A stretch of DNA of 64,000 nucleotides from Homarus americanus (GCF_018991925.1 NW_024735554.1:3749025-3813024); one strand, 5' to 3'; positions 21,645 to 33,506 are shown, counted from the stretch's first letter. Notes: generated by a model from the letters alone, not told the origin. Numbers and translations are program-made.

Positions 21645-24626
21645 ACGGCTACGTTTTCTTTGACCGGGTTTTTTAGCAACTTGGCTTGTATTAGGGACTA
21701 AAGTTAACACATGTGGCTTCTATCATATTTGAAATACATTTTTTCCTGCTCAAAAAATCAAGTAAATATTTTGCTTTCTCGTCTTCACTCTTTTTTACCC
21801 AAACCTCTTTCTTTAGGACATACTTTCTGTCCTTAGGCAGTAACACAAAATCACCATTTCCATATAATGCCCTACGCAAATCTAACATTTGTAGCCTAGT
21901 CACGCTACACAGCTTCTCAACCAATTCTGGAAGTTTATGAGGTCTCCAGTTCAGTCAATTTCAAAATATTATTTACAGAGTCACAGTAATTATTTTTCCA
22001 GAGCTTTGCAGACATGCCTTTCTGGTGAGGCTCACATACATATGAATCGAAAAATGGCTTCAATTTATCAAAATACGTTCTAAATGTGGGAAAATTCATA
22101 AAGTAGGGTTCTAGTTCTAAAATTTTTTCCTCAAAACTAAGCAAATCATTACAGCTAGCTAACCCCCCTTCACCAAAAATTTTATTTACAATGGCAAGTC
22201 TCTCGTGCGTGTTACAACCAACAACATCACACAGATGCCTGGAAACATTGTCTATCATGTGTTTACAGCACAGAATATACACTGCCTTTGGAAAACAACT
22301 CCTAATGGCTTTCATCAAGGCCAGTTCCTGATCACTGCCTATGCGTATTTCAAGAGAGTCAATGGAGTCTATAAGTTTTGCTTTCAGGTGTGCAAAAAAG
22401 TAATGGTAAGTTTCGAAAGCACCGTCCCAGTGTAAGTACATTGGTCCCAGAAAAGTTGGAAAGTCACCTGACTCCTTATGTAACACCGATTTGTTCTTGT
22501 AGACTGTTGTTGTTGTTGTTAAAAAGCACGCACCCAAGTTAAATGTCCTATCCACACCTAAAACACTACCAACACAAACATTCCGCTTCAAATCCTCCAT
22601 CTGTTCTTCGGAATATAGAATAACACAAGGTGGCTTCCCTTTCTTGTGAACAATCTCTTGAACACTTGCATTATCGTTTAGCATGGACAACACGGACAGC
22701 ACATCATCCGCGATATTCGCTCTCTGTGGTCTGTCCTTTCTCGACTCATTGAATATCTTATTGCGAATCTGTTTTAAGTCTCTTGGTGCCTCCAACGAAT
22801 TTTCTTCAACCATTGTTTGATACACCTCGCGGGGTGTCTTGCTTTTCACCTCTAATTTTCTCTAACACAGTAGGATTACTCCGTACGTACGCCTGGGTAG
22901 AATTTTTTGCATTACCATGTAACACTGTTGTGTCCACATAGACACCACTGTACTCCACCACAGACAAGCCATCAAACACCACCCGACACACGTGTTACCC
23001 GCTTCTTATATGAGGCGTTACCTTTCAGGGTGACGTAGTAACGGTGAAGCTTCATCACATTCTGTCCGTGTGGCTGTGGAGCTAGTGGAAGCCACTTCGA
23101 CTTCCCTCCCACGCGACTCTGTACAATACACATTGTTCTTCAAATAAATTACTCTCGATCCACCATCACTATTTAGCAGAACGTAACTATTAACCGTGCG
23201 ACCTTTGCAACTGTCCCATACACCACAGTCATCAACATAATCACTTCTCCCCTTCATCTTTTGCTTGGCAACATTCGCGATATTCGAGATGAGGAAATAT
23301 ACGTTGTTCTTAACGCCCAGTGGGACACAATCGAGTTCAGAGCCAGATTTTAGAACGTCTATAAGTTGACACAATGTAAGAAATTTGCCGGGAGATGGAA
23401 GTGTAGGAAAGTCGCAAATGCCATCTTGGTCGTCAACATGGATGCGGACGCATTTCCGTGGACTGGATGTCTTGGGTGTCTCTTCGGGTAAAGACGTGTC
23501 CGATACATGTACCTCCTGGCGGTAATAATCACACATGGGGTCGTCCTCTATTGGTGAAAGGGGTATCGGTGGTAGGTTTTCGTACGGACTGTTGGAGCTG
23601 GTCTGTAATGCAAAAAATATACGTAAATCGTTAATTAGGACACAAAACAACTTAAATCCAAAAATTAGAATAAAATAAGCGAATGTATGGTATGCATTAA
23701 GGGAAGTTAAGGTAAGACATGTAACTTTCATGAGATTCGCTTTCGGATGATATATCCAGTACTGGTGGGGTTGTTGTCGGCAGTAGTGGAACGAAATGGT
23801 TGGGCGTCCAAGTTGCCGGTGTGTTGTCTCCTACCCTTGACCACATGATGTTGATAGGTGAAAGGGTTTTATGCACTCTGGGTTTAAAAGTGGTGTTTAG
23901 AATACTAAAGCACCGGTCAAGAACACCATTGACTGAAGGATAGGTGGAATCTATCTGTTCATAGCGGTTGCTGCAGCTTGGATCGTCCATGCTGATGAAT
24001 AGTTACCCAGGGTTGCACTGGCTATACAAGCTTCCTCGTAATCTGGAGTAACGATGTGAATTTCACGAGGTGTCAGCTGTTGAACATAGTACTCCTGGTA
24101 ATTCACCAATTCGACTGTAGTCTTAACCCTGATCTCCACAGAAAGACTCATCACCAACGGATGCCACGGACAAGGCGTTGAACAAACAGTTCCCGTCTGC
24201 TGATACGGTCACTGGTTTTCGGTCAGCTGCTCCACCCATCTTCCGTAGCAGCCTTGCTGCCACGGTGTCTATTGACCTGGCCCCACACATAACATCGGAT
24301 GCACTTTTAGGACTTTCTGCATTCCTCAGGATGATGGCTTCGAGTTGCGCTGCACTCCGCAGTTTAGATATACTGGTTTGGGTAGCTGCTGCACCTAGCC
24401 TAGTCAGCGATGCGCAATAGTCGAATGACCCACCAAAATATGTACAAGAAATACAAAGAAATTCCAATTCGATTTCTCGTAAGGCCGTCATTTGATCAGG
24501 TGTCAAACTTTGGCAGCGATCATGAAACCATGACTGACAAAGATTGCAAAAGACAGATCAGTTTTCCTCTTTGCAGTTCTTCTTGCAAGTACCACAAGGA
24601 TACTGACGGACTTCTCTGGGAGCCAT
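21645..24626 (-). pseudogene. PHD - OTU - MULE transposase gene (decayed)
   Basis: On the minus strand the gene starts near the ATG at 24626-24624 with a PHD-like zinc finger (CGTCKKNC, CNLCQSWFHDRC, FLCISC), broken by a TGA at 24560-24558. An OTU-type cysteine protease motif follows (SADGNCLFNALS; DGNC at 24186-24197), with its downstream WTIQAAA/YPSVNG segment in a shifted frame. A conserved middle region (DDCGVWDSCKG, 23018-23731) leads to a 304-codon MULE transposase block (21935-22849). That block has candidate catalytic Asp in GVDRTFNL (residue 100) and GSDQELAL (residue 173), and the CCKHM Cys/His signature. The third acidic position reads Asp (NNYCDSVNN), not the usual Glu. A frameshift near 21950 and another near 21700 separate the basic C-terminus (KKPGQRKRSRS). 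It is likely inactive. Confidence 0.85.
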
Positions 24627-25568
24627 TTCACAGTCTTGGAAGCAACACTGATATAGCTGTACTGACGTTCAGGTAAGAATGTGTGAAGAAGCTGGATTGT
24701 ACAGACCTAATATATGTTTCTGACTTGATTCACTCCAAAGTGACAGAAACAACTTAACCACGTGGGATAACGTGTCAGGCAAACATAATAGTTTAATCCG
24801 CTGATCACTTTGAGTCTCTCCCCCGGGCACAGGAGAGGCTATTAAATCCGGGGATTAATTGGTGAAAAGATTAAGAAGATTAAAGATACGGGTGGAATTT
24901 TAATCCGAGGATTAAATATAAGACACTGAGATCAGATTATCATCGTGGAAGACTATCACAAACAGTCAAATTTCAACATATGAACTAATATCAACAAACC
25001 TGTTTTGTTTTTACCGAAATCAGAATGAGTGCATCTCAGGCATACTATTTCTTCATCTCGGGAGTAAAACCGACCCATTTTCTTCGATGTTTTTGTCTTT
25101 ATGCTAATAGACATGTCAGGTTATTAACATTAACTTGGATTAAAAATGAATAGCGGAATGTAAGATGTTTTAGGGAAATTATACCCCTGACAACAATGTC
25201 TATATATGCTTATGAGCATTTGTACACATGTATATAACCTTAACTGTTTGGTCATTAATTGAATATTTTGCTAATTTATTATTAACAGGGAAGACTTCTT
25301 GGATAACTTCTTGGTATAGTCTTGTGCAACACTCCGATCTTGCTTTTAAGGTTGTTTCAAGCATATGACAAAACAGTTGAACAATGCCAATTATAGTAAA
25401 TAACAATAATGTACGAAATAGGGACATAAATGAAGTTTTATTATTGGTGAATACATTTCAATAATGATTTAAATAATTATATGAAACATGCCGCTTAATA
25501 CCCACCTTACGTTTTTAGTATAAAATTCACCAAAAGTCGCTGTAGAAAAGTCACAACAAATATTCAAG
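24627..25568. other. Non-coding interior of the MULE, 5' of its gene
   Basis: AT-rich sequence between the transposase start and the right inverted repeat. It should hold the element's promoter, but I see no clear TATA/initiator pair on the minus strand. Confidence 0.4.
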
Positions 25569-25862
25569 CCTGCGTTTTTTAAGCCAATTTTTTTAGCTTA
25601 TTGACTTCAAGGGAGACAACTTGAATAGAAAAATATTTGCTGAGAAACGACAACAGTTGTCTCCCCTAGTTACATGGCGGTCAGCGTTTTATCGGTACAT
25701 GCACTATCTATTAACTCAGTTTAAAGTAAGTTTACCAATTTTTTTGTGACTGACACCAAATAATAATCGAGAAGTGATTGGCAGTCCGATTTATTCATCT
25801 AGGACCATTATTTGACTTCATTGTGGCTACATTTTGCTACATTTGGGCACATTTGGGTAATT
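25569..25862 (-). repeat. Right terminal inverted repeat of the MULE
   Basis: Reverse complement of the left repeat. The outer 20 bases (GGGCACATTTGGGTAATTCC) are not in the left copy but match the outer ends of the derivative arms at 27 kb, so the left end may have lost its true tip. Confidence 0.88.
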
Positions 25863-25902
25863 CCTCGCTCCCTCGGTACATGCACTCGATCTATTAAACC
25901 AT

Positions 25903-26362
25903 TTTTTTTTTTGAAGGGAGTCCACGGGAGGGTATGGAGTGACAACGATTCACTGATGGGTGCTTCACAAATTCAAGACAACATCGATGTACTATACTGA
26001 AGAAAAAACCCACACCAGAGCACAAAACGAAGGATAACATGACAGTACTAAGGGTGATGCATATATTTGAGGGATTAAGAGATATAACTATTACATGTGA
26101 AATCGTCAACGAAAATATAACCAGGATGAAGGAGTGGACAAAAAACAGCCGAGGTGATAAATAGCGAACGGGATATCATAATTCGGTATTACGGTATTAT
26201 TATTATTATTATTATTAGATATGCACAGGTTGGTATCTAAACTTGTAACCTTAAACACACCAACGTAATAATTAAAAGCTAATACAAATCCTCACTCGAT
26301 ATCCACCTTCAACACACGCCTCCTTCAACCACCCTATATCAACCTTCTACGTCACACTGGAC
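25903..26362 (-). repeat. 460-bp inverted repeat, copy 1
   Basis: The reverse complement of this block is found nearly unchanged at 38994-39463. On its sense (minus) strand it ends in a run of ten A after CTTC, like a retroposed sequence. A (TAT)n tract inside differs in length between the copies. The encoded 60-residue frame starting MTISHVIVISLNPSN is the same in both, but I do not recognise it. Confidence 0.85.
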
Positions 26363-26637
26363 ACCGAGATGCTTGTACACCTCAACCAGATCTCCCCTTG
26401 CCCGTCTGTTGTACCACTACAGTATTGTTTATCTTGGTAATTGTGTTCACCATCCAAATGACTTGATAATCATATGCCAGCAGTCTACGGCCCGAGTTAT
26501 TACACGCACGTTTTTCTGTGGAATTCGAGAATATAGGAGTTATTTATCGGTATATATTATATGAAACAGGTGTTCTATAAAATTCCACTATACACACTTG
26601 TCATGCTATATACTACACTTTCTAAAAATAATTCGTA

Positions 26638-26772
26638 TACAGTGAAGCATCTATTAACGGTCTATATGGAGAGGAAAGTCCGTTATATCGAGGGTCCGTT
26701 AGATGTGAAATCTCCATCTAACGAATTGCTGTATATGTAGAGAGATGTTCGTTATATTGAGGTTTCACTGTA
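26638..26772 (+). mobile_element. 135-bp TA-flanked MITE
   Basis: The ends are TACAGTGAAGCATCTATTAACG and the reverse complement of TACAGTGAAACCTCAATATAAC. Inner sequence includes ATATCGAGGGTCCGTTAGAT. Size, TA edges and the CAGTGAAACCTC terminus fit a pogo/Tigger-type MITE. A half copy lies at 60553-60597. Confidence 0.7.
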
Positions 26773-26813
26773 TGTAGGCCAGTTTTACTCCGCTGGTGGG
26801 ATGGTGATGGTGT

Positions 26814-27000
26814 TTATGGTGTCTGTGTGTGGCTTGTGGTGGTGGTAGTAGTTGGTGATGGTGTCTGTGTGTGGCTTGTGGTGGTGGTAGTAGTTGGTGA
26901 TGGTGTCTGTGTGTGGCTTGTGGTGGTGGTAGTAGTTGGTGATGGTGTCTGTGTGCGGCTTGCGGTGGTGGTAGTAGTTGGTGGTGGTGTCGGTGTGCGG
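26814..27000 (+). repeat. 42-bp minisatellite (GT-rich)
   Basis: About four and a half units of GTGTCTGTGTGTGGCTTGTG plus GTGGTGGTAGTAGTTGGTGATG. The 42-bp period keeps one frame open (a Val-rich artefact). The array ends directly at a MULE terminus. Confidence 0.85.
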
Positions 27001-27486
27001 CTACATTTGGGTAATTAGTCGGACCGTCCGACTAATTACCCAAATGTAGCCGCAATGAAGTCAAATATTGGTCCTGCATGAGTATATCGGACTGCGAATC
27101 ACTTCTCGATTGGTATTTGGTGTCACGAAATCACAAAAAATTGGTAAACTTAATTTAATCTGAGTTAATAGATCAAGCGCATGTACCTAACCTAACACAA
27201 AGATTAAATTAAGTTTACCAATTTTTGTGTCTTAATTACACCAAATAATAATCGAGAAGTGATTACATGCAGCCCGATTTACATGTAGGACCATTATTTG
27301 ACTTCATTGCGGCTACATTTACATTTGGGTAAGTCCGACTAATTACCCAAATGTAGCCGCAATGAAGTCAAATAATGGTCCTACATGAATAAATCGGACT
27401 GCTAATCACTTCTCGACTGGTATTTGGTGTCACGAAGTCACAAAAAATTGGTAAACTAATTTAATCTGAGTTAATAGATCAACACT
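26997..27486. mobile_element. Chain of MULE inverted-repeat arms
   Basis: Four arm segments alternate in direction: a short right tip (26997-27023), a left arm (27029-27190), a right arm (27196-27334) and another left arm (27335-27486). Each carries ACCCAAATGTAGCCGCAATG and GTCAAATAATGGTCCT words (or complement) seen in the full MULE. Perfect palindromes form at the junctions, for example CTACATTTGGGTAATTAGTC at 27001 and its complement ending at 27049. No internal MULE gene is present, so this is a foldback derivative. Confidence 0.8.
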
Positions 27487-27937
27487 GGTACACAAATATT
27501 CAGGTTTAAAACTAAAAAACCGTGTATGTTGACGGAAATCTGGATATTTCCTATAATCAGGTGACGAGAATTGAAAGTGGAACTTGGAATTGCACCAAGA
27601 AATCAAGACAATAAATTTATTAACTAGTAATAACTTACAGTAAGTTACTGATGGGTAGAGCAAAGAGTATGTGCCGTGTTTGGGTGTACTCCAAGGAGAG
27701 ACTATTAAAGTCACTCATTTCCCAGGTACAGGAATAAAGATAAATAAGTGCAATGTTGCCATAGAGCAGACTTAAATAATATGAAGCATGCAGGGATATG
27801 TGAATTTTTTTATCAGTGAACGAAAACGATAACACGAATTGCTCGGTTATGATCCTGCCAAATATTACGGCGTTTAAATGCCATACCTGATTTAAATATA
27901 CCAGTTACCAGCGACTCAAGGATTTCTGATGAAGAAT
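27487..27937. other. Gene-free stretch
   Basis: AT-rich, with minus-strand open frames of no recognisable family. Confidence 0.4.
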
Positions 27938-28708
27938 TGTTACGCCGTCTCTTAATTTACTTAAATATCCAGGTTCTAGGCGTAACCAAACAAAAAAAAG
28001 AGAAGTAAATTTAAATGGAATAAAAATAAATAAAGTAAACCTTTAAGAATTTAATTAATTAAATTTAACACAATAAAGAACCTCGTAGGCTGTCACAACA
28101 AATTGATTCACCATCGAAACTTTTAAAGACACAAATGATACTAAACATATAAAGACTAAAAATAAAGCATTGGATTACGTTAACACTGCATAAACATAAA
28201 AACTAACACTGAAATTAACTAACATGAAACAAAACTGAATTACTTAAATGTAACTAAGCAAATACTGATGGACATAAGTAGAGACATAAATAGGTACTCG
28301 CATAGATATACCACATTGGTGGCGACAGGAACAACACAAATAAATTAAGTATAAGTAACAGGTGACGAGTGTCACTCAAAGGATGTGGTCTGTATGACAA
28401 GAGGACTGAACTAACTCCGTCAGTTGGTGGGTCCTACATATAAGGTCGGTTCCCGCCACGCGACCAGCCAGTGGGTCGTTTAACGATGCAGATGGTCGTT
28501 AGAGAACAAAGAATGCTGGTTACAATACAAAATAAAGAAATAAGATGGTTTTGAACAAATAATGACAGTTAAAACCTTAACAGCACAGGGTAAGGTGACT
28601 AGAATATATAATAGTAAATTTAACACATCATTACAGGAATAATATGGAACAACATGGGAGCATGTTATATATAAAAAAAAATAGAAAAAATACGACACGG
28701 TCGTAACA
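27938..28708 (-). repeat. Candidate solo LTR (TGTTACG...CGTAACA)
   Basis: The 771-bp block is bounded by TGTTACG and CGTAACA, a 7-bp inverted repeat with TG...CA. Read on the minus strand it has a TATA-like CCTTATATGTAGG near 28434 followed by TTCAGTC, as in LTR promoters. Flanking GAAT and GCAT match at three of four bases. I have no second copy in the window, so this is tentative. Confidence 0.4.
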
Positions 28709-28866
28709 GCATACATTACTGAAAGGAGTCGTCTCAACAATAACGGTTGGTATGATTTAGTACTGTATTAGATAACTTATAATTAAAAAAAATAAAATTT
28801 TGACTGCAACCTTCGGTAAATTTTTACAAGTGAACATGACGTGTTTTGTTTTTCTTCAGAATATAG

Positions 28867-29406
28867 TGTTACGACCCTTCTTTCACCCCTTACCCTGTAG
28901 TGGATTCCTTCCCTACAAACTCCGTGTGTCGCTGACCAGCCGACCCTCTACGAATTCCCCAGCGAATTCACCAGCGTACGCCTCTGGTCTAGGTCGGTAA
29001 CCAGCGCCGCCTAACAAAGCAGAGGTCAACTATCAACCCACGCCTACCCCCGCTATATAAGACCTCACCCCGCCGTGACCGCCTTCTTTCTTCCTGCAGC
29101 CACCAGCAAGCAACACCTCCTCCTCCGCTCCTGCCTGGTGGCCCTCGCTCCTCCGGCGACCATGGCGCCCTACAAGCTGCCTGTCCTCCTCTGAGTACCC
29201 TCACCAACCAGCTCTCCCTACACCACGCTTTGACTCACGCTGCCAGCCCCCAGCACCAAGCTGCATTGTACATCCAATACAATATGTATACAGAGAGCAC
29301 ATTGTGAGTTTCCTTTCTCCAACCCATCCTGAGTGTGAACCAATATCCCATAACCCCACAACCCAGCTTCCACCACTGGTTACCAGCAACCAGGGTCGTA
29401 TTTACA
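28867..29406 (+). promoter_or_regulatory. LTR-like or promoter-like GC-rich block with TATA box
   Basis: It starts TGTTACGACCC, and a GGGTCGTATTTACA near 29393-29406 mirrors the start imperfectly. A TATATAAG box lies at 29051-29058, followed about 30 bp later by a C/T-rich segment. An ATG in good context (GCGACCATGGCG, 29161) opens only a ten-codon frame. It is markedly more GC-rich than its surroundings. It is either a degraded LTR or the promoter of an unrecognised gene. Confidence 0.4.
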
Positions 29407-29713
29407 GAAGCAATAGATATATCACAAGTGTTGTCAAATTACCACTGGCTGTCCCGCCAGTCTCGGTAATTTCTCGACGATAGATATCAGTGTACAGACA
29501 ACCAACAGGCAGGTAGATTTCCACCAGGTCACAGAAACACACTTGTGAACTGCAGTCTTCTTTAATAAGCAATGATTCTTCACAACATTTTTCTCAGGGT
29601 AATGTCTTCACAGCTGGACTTCTCGCTTCAAATATATAGTCAGCACACTACCAGTGTACAATTCCCTAGTCTTTTCACTTTTATAGTACTCACAACAATT
29701 CCACAATACTTGC

Positions 29714-31452
29714 CCGGTAAAGCATTTGACAGATTACCGCATCAGAGGCTTCTGAGAAAAGTTAAGGCTCATGGTATCGAGGGGAAAGTTTTAAATTGGA
29801 TAAAATCATGGCTCACCGATAGAACGCAGAGGGTCAGTGTAGATGGTGTTAAATCTGAGTGGGGCTGTGTAACCAGTGGGGTTCCCCAGGGGTCAGAACT
29901 AGGCCCACTCTTGTTCATAATCTACATAAACGATCTAAATACAGGGATCAGCAGTGACATAAGCAAGTTTGCGGATGACACCAAAATAGGGCGGCAGATT
30001 AATTCACGGCAGGATGCAAATGCACTATAGGAGGATCTAAATAAACTGCAGGGGTGGTCTGAAAAATGGCAAATGAAATTCAACACCAGCAAGTGCAGCG
30101 CACTTAATATTGGAAGAACAAATACTGTCAATGTATACAGCCTTAACAACATCAACCTAGAGAAGTCGACTTGTGAAAGAAACCTAGGGGTACTTGTAAG
30201 CCTGGACCTACGGCCTAGAAAACAGTGCGTTAGTGTTCGAAATAAGGCAAACAGAGTATTGGGTTTTATATTGTTACGAACCACGCCATCAATTGTCATG
30301 ATCTACCTACCCAGCACTTCGAACCACGCCATCTAGGGACGAAACCCGAGTATGACTAGTCTTAGTTACCACTCCGGGGTTTCCCTTCTCCATATCCTGG
30401 TTGTTGCGTCACCTCCTCCAAGTCTTCCTCATCAGCTCCAGTTCGAGAAGAGTTCAGTTCACTCTAGGAAGTGACCACACTAGGATCACCTATCCTGGAA
30501 ACCTACGGCACAGTGACTATCTACCTTCTTCTTCAATACTCAGCCTTACTCGTCAGCCATCTCAGCACTGCACTTGAGTATTTTGTAATCTTATATTGCC
30601 TCCCCACCTCCACCTTGCTTCAGATTGTTGTATGTTGTGTAAATATGTATATACTGTTAAGCCAACGTTGCGTATGTTTAGGTTAAGTATGGTTAAGGGT
30701 AAATTATAGAAAGCTGAATATTTTGTTAAGGAATTTATGGTACTTTATTATACACAACAAAAACTCGCATCCTTTGTCTACCCTTTTATAGTCCGATTGT
30801 CTTTGTTTTTTCATTTGTTGTTGCCTGTTGGGATCTGGGTAGACTTTTAACTATATTCTAAATCCCCAACTCGTAACAATATCTAGAAGTGTAAGTAATA
30901 AGAGTGCAGAGGTCTTATTGCAACTATATCTTGCGCTAGTCAGGCCGCACCTTGATTATGTGGTTCAGTTTTGGTGCCCTTATTATAGAATGGATATCAA
31001 TTCACTAGAGCCGGTGCAGCGAAGAATGACGAAAATGATTCCGGGACTTAGAAACCTTCCATATCAGGATAGGTTAAAGAAACTAAACTTGCATTCCCTA
31101 GAAAGACGAAGAGTGCGGGGAGATGTGATAGAAGTATTTAAGTTGGTGAAAGGAATCAATAAAGGGGATATAGATAAAGTTCTTATAATATCCGAGCAGG
31201 ATAGGACTCGGAGCAAAGGATTTAAGTTGGATAAGTTTAGGTTTAGGAGGGAGATAGGAAGAAACTGGTTCACAAATAGGGTGGTGGACGAGTGGAACAA
31301 GCTTAGCAACTTTGTAGTAAGTGCTGGAACGCTAGAAAGTTTCAAAAGGAGGCTGGATAGATTCATGGATGATAGAGAGTGGTAGTAACTCTCGACAGGA
31401 GCTGCCATGCACAGGCCAACCGGCCTATTGCAGACTCCTTATGTTCTTAATA
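29714..31452 (+). mobile_element. CR1-like LINE, 5'-truncated, interrupted by a solo LTR
   Basis: It encodes the C-terminal two thirds of a LINE reverse transcriptase, which copies the element's RNA at a nicked target. The frame shows AFDRLPHQRLL, SGVPQGSELGPLLF and the catalytic FADDTK (about 29968-29985), then KWQMKFNTSKC. After the LTR at 30272-30878 it continues with LVRPHLDYVVQFWCP and ends RLDRFMDDREW, TAG at 31383-31385. A TAG at 30028-30030 breaks the first part. The 3' UTR ends with a TTATGTTCTTA tail; an 8-bp (TTCTTATG) tail repeat, seen at 45174, is typical of CR1-group elements. The 5' end is lost before the RT palm. Confidence 0.85.
30272..30878 (+). repeat. Solo LTR inserted in the LINE
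   Basis: The 607-bp block is bounded by TGTTACGA and TCGTAACA, a perfect 8-bp inverted repeat. ATAT on both sides (30268-30271 and 30879-30882) is a 4-bp target duplication, and LINE coding resumes on the other side. A near-identical copy lies at 39483-40094. There is no internal coding, so the rest of the retrotransposon was removed by LTR-LTR recombination. Confidence 0.85.
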
Positions 31453-31485
31453 ATACCATATTACGCCTCGGCATAACAATAGGAT

Positions 31486-32640
31486 ATGCAGAGTCGATGT
31501 ATTAGTGGCAGGTCTTTTGTGTCTCTTTGGGCCTTTGGCTAATTAATATATAGTATTTCCACACTAACCTGGCCTGTAAGCCACGCCCCTTTTCTTTAGC
31601 TACAAATAGCTGAATGATTCCCCTGGGCGATTTACCTCCCCCTGGACTGCGCGTAAATAAGCGCGTATTTATTTCGACAATTTATAATATTTTTTTTCTA
31701 GCATCATCTCTAAAGAGCTAATGCCTTGAAATGATTTGCATTTTGATAGTCCAGATATTTAACATTATTTTAGATAATAACAGGTCTGCTTACCAATTGT
31801 GAACATATTTAGTTTGAATTTTCTATGAACCAATCAGCTATTAGTATAAAAGAGGGGCTTGGAAAGAGTACAGTTAGCAGTCGTCCGTGACAGCTGAATG
31901 TGGATGGCGTAACTCCCAAGACATTTGTATAGCAAGGGTCGGCTTTGTCAAACATCCTTATTGCAGGTGTCGCTTCTGTTAGTACATTCTTATAGCAGGT
32001 ATCGCTTATAACAACATACTCTTATAGCAGCCGTTGTTTCTTTTGTTGTTAGTGAAATGTTTGGTCTTTGTGGTAAAATTTAAAAACATCAAAGTGGTAA
32101 TTTTAAAGTGATATTAAAAAGCGAATTGCAGTGCATGAAATATATATTCTGTAAAGTGCTCCGAATATGCATATAATATATATTGAATTAAAAGATCATA
32201 AATCAAAAGCATTTAAATGCAATTGAAAACCCATGGAAATATATATAATGACAATTCCATCCGTAAGTCACTGAACACTTTACATCGAGATAAAAACGTA
32301 AAACTTTGAATCATTGGGTATACAATATAATGGAGGTGTAGTTCCTTTTAATATCGTATACTTATTTTTGTATATTCACATTTCTCCAATTTCGCTTGTT
32401 GCTTCGCGAGTGAATGAAGTTAATTGTTTAAAGGTCCTAATTGTTGACCCAGTGCTTTAAGACTTTGACCAACTGACACACATGAACATATTAAACTACA
32501 AATATCAAACCCTGAAAAAACCCAACGACGGTGTTAAATTCATTTACCAAAACTTCTAAACAGAGGAGCCACAACTTTAGCAGTTAAAGGGAGAATATAA
32601 TTATATTATTGAACTGTGCCTAGATGTTGATATTATGAAC
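31486..32640. other. Gene-free stretch with a core-promoter-like cluster
   Basis: No ORF of note. A CCAAT/TATA cluster (next entry) and three spaced CTTATAGCAGG(T)/TTATTGCAGGTGTCGCTT-like words at 31960-32035 are the only structure. An LTR-end-like GCCTCGGCATAACA lies at 31471-31484. Confidence 0.4.
31830..31876 (+). promoter_or_regulatory. CCAAT and TATA core promoter-like cluster
   Basis: CCAAT at 31830-31834, TATAAAAG at 31845-31852 and an initiator-like ACAGTTAGCAG about 25 bp downstream are spaced like a Pol II core promoter. No coding exon follows within 1 kb, so it may drive a non-coding transcript or be an LTR remnant. Confidence 0.4.
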
Positions 32641-32656
32641 TGACACACAGGCAAAG

Positions 32657-32784
<128 letters not shown>

Positions 32785-33137
32785 TCTCTATGTGCTGTGA
32801 ATGAGGCATACACATTGAATTAAACCCACATAAGAAGCTCTATACTGTAAAAATGATTAATTCTTTCGTAACATTCAGAACAGTACATGGTGATGAAAAA
32901 TTCAGTCATAGTAAACAGAGGATATATAGAACCTCTAGAGCCTGAAACAATGATACAGCTCATTGGAAGGATTCACACTGACTGAGAAGAAAGATCGTTG
33001 TTGATGAGTGACGAGAGCCAGGCAGTCAGCAGGATGGACTAGTGGAACAGTTGATCAGTGTGGTGGTGGTGAGTCAGGCAGACATGTACTGTAGGTAGTA
33101 AGGCAGCAGGTGTGTGAGCGACAACAACAGGCACCCG

Positions 33138-33506
33138 CTAATTAGGGTTGTCGGTGGTGGGACTGATAGTCGTGCTTCCGGTGCCTCTGTCTATGGGTAC
33201 AGAAATGTCAATTTACTTTCAGTAAAATCACATTGGTCATGGATGTTTGCATTGGCTAAACTCGCTAAAGATACATTGTTTTTTTTAAATTAGATCTGTT
33301 TCCGTAAAAGGCTTTCGGCTGTGTCTTTTAAAATAAATATGTTAAAACCAAACGAATGAAAATGAGAGCAAATGTGTCGCTCTCTGTCTGTGTGGAAACC
33401 GCCTCGCTGAAGCGTTACCTAAATTTTTTTTCTTCTTTTTTTTACGGGGATTAGCCCACCCGGGCACAGGTCAATGACCCACATCAGGGCCTGGGGGCGA
33501 AAATAT

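Larger units (their letters stand above)
20975..25862 (-). mobile_element. Mutator-like (MULE) transposon with long terminal inverted repeats
   Basis: About 300-bp inverted repeats (20975-21322 and 25569-25862) enclose a decayed minus-strand gene with PHD, OTU-like and MULE transposase regions. Inner parts of the repeats are nearly identical (for example CTAGGGGAGACAACTGTTG and its complement at 21153 and 25660). The left repeat has an extra segment of about 80 bp (21220-21290) absent on the right. Shorter derivatives made of the same arms lie at 26997-27486. I could not define the target-site duplication. Confidence 0.88.
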
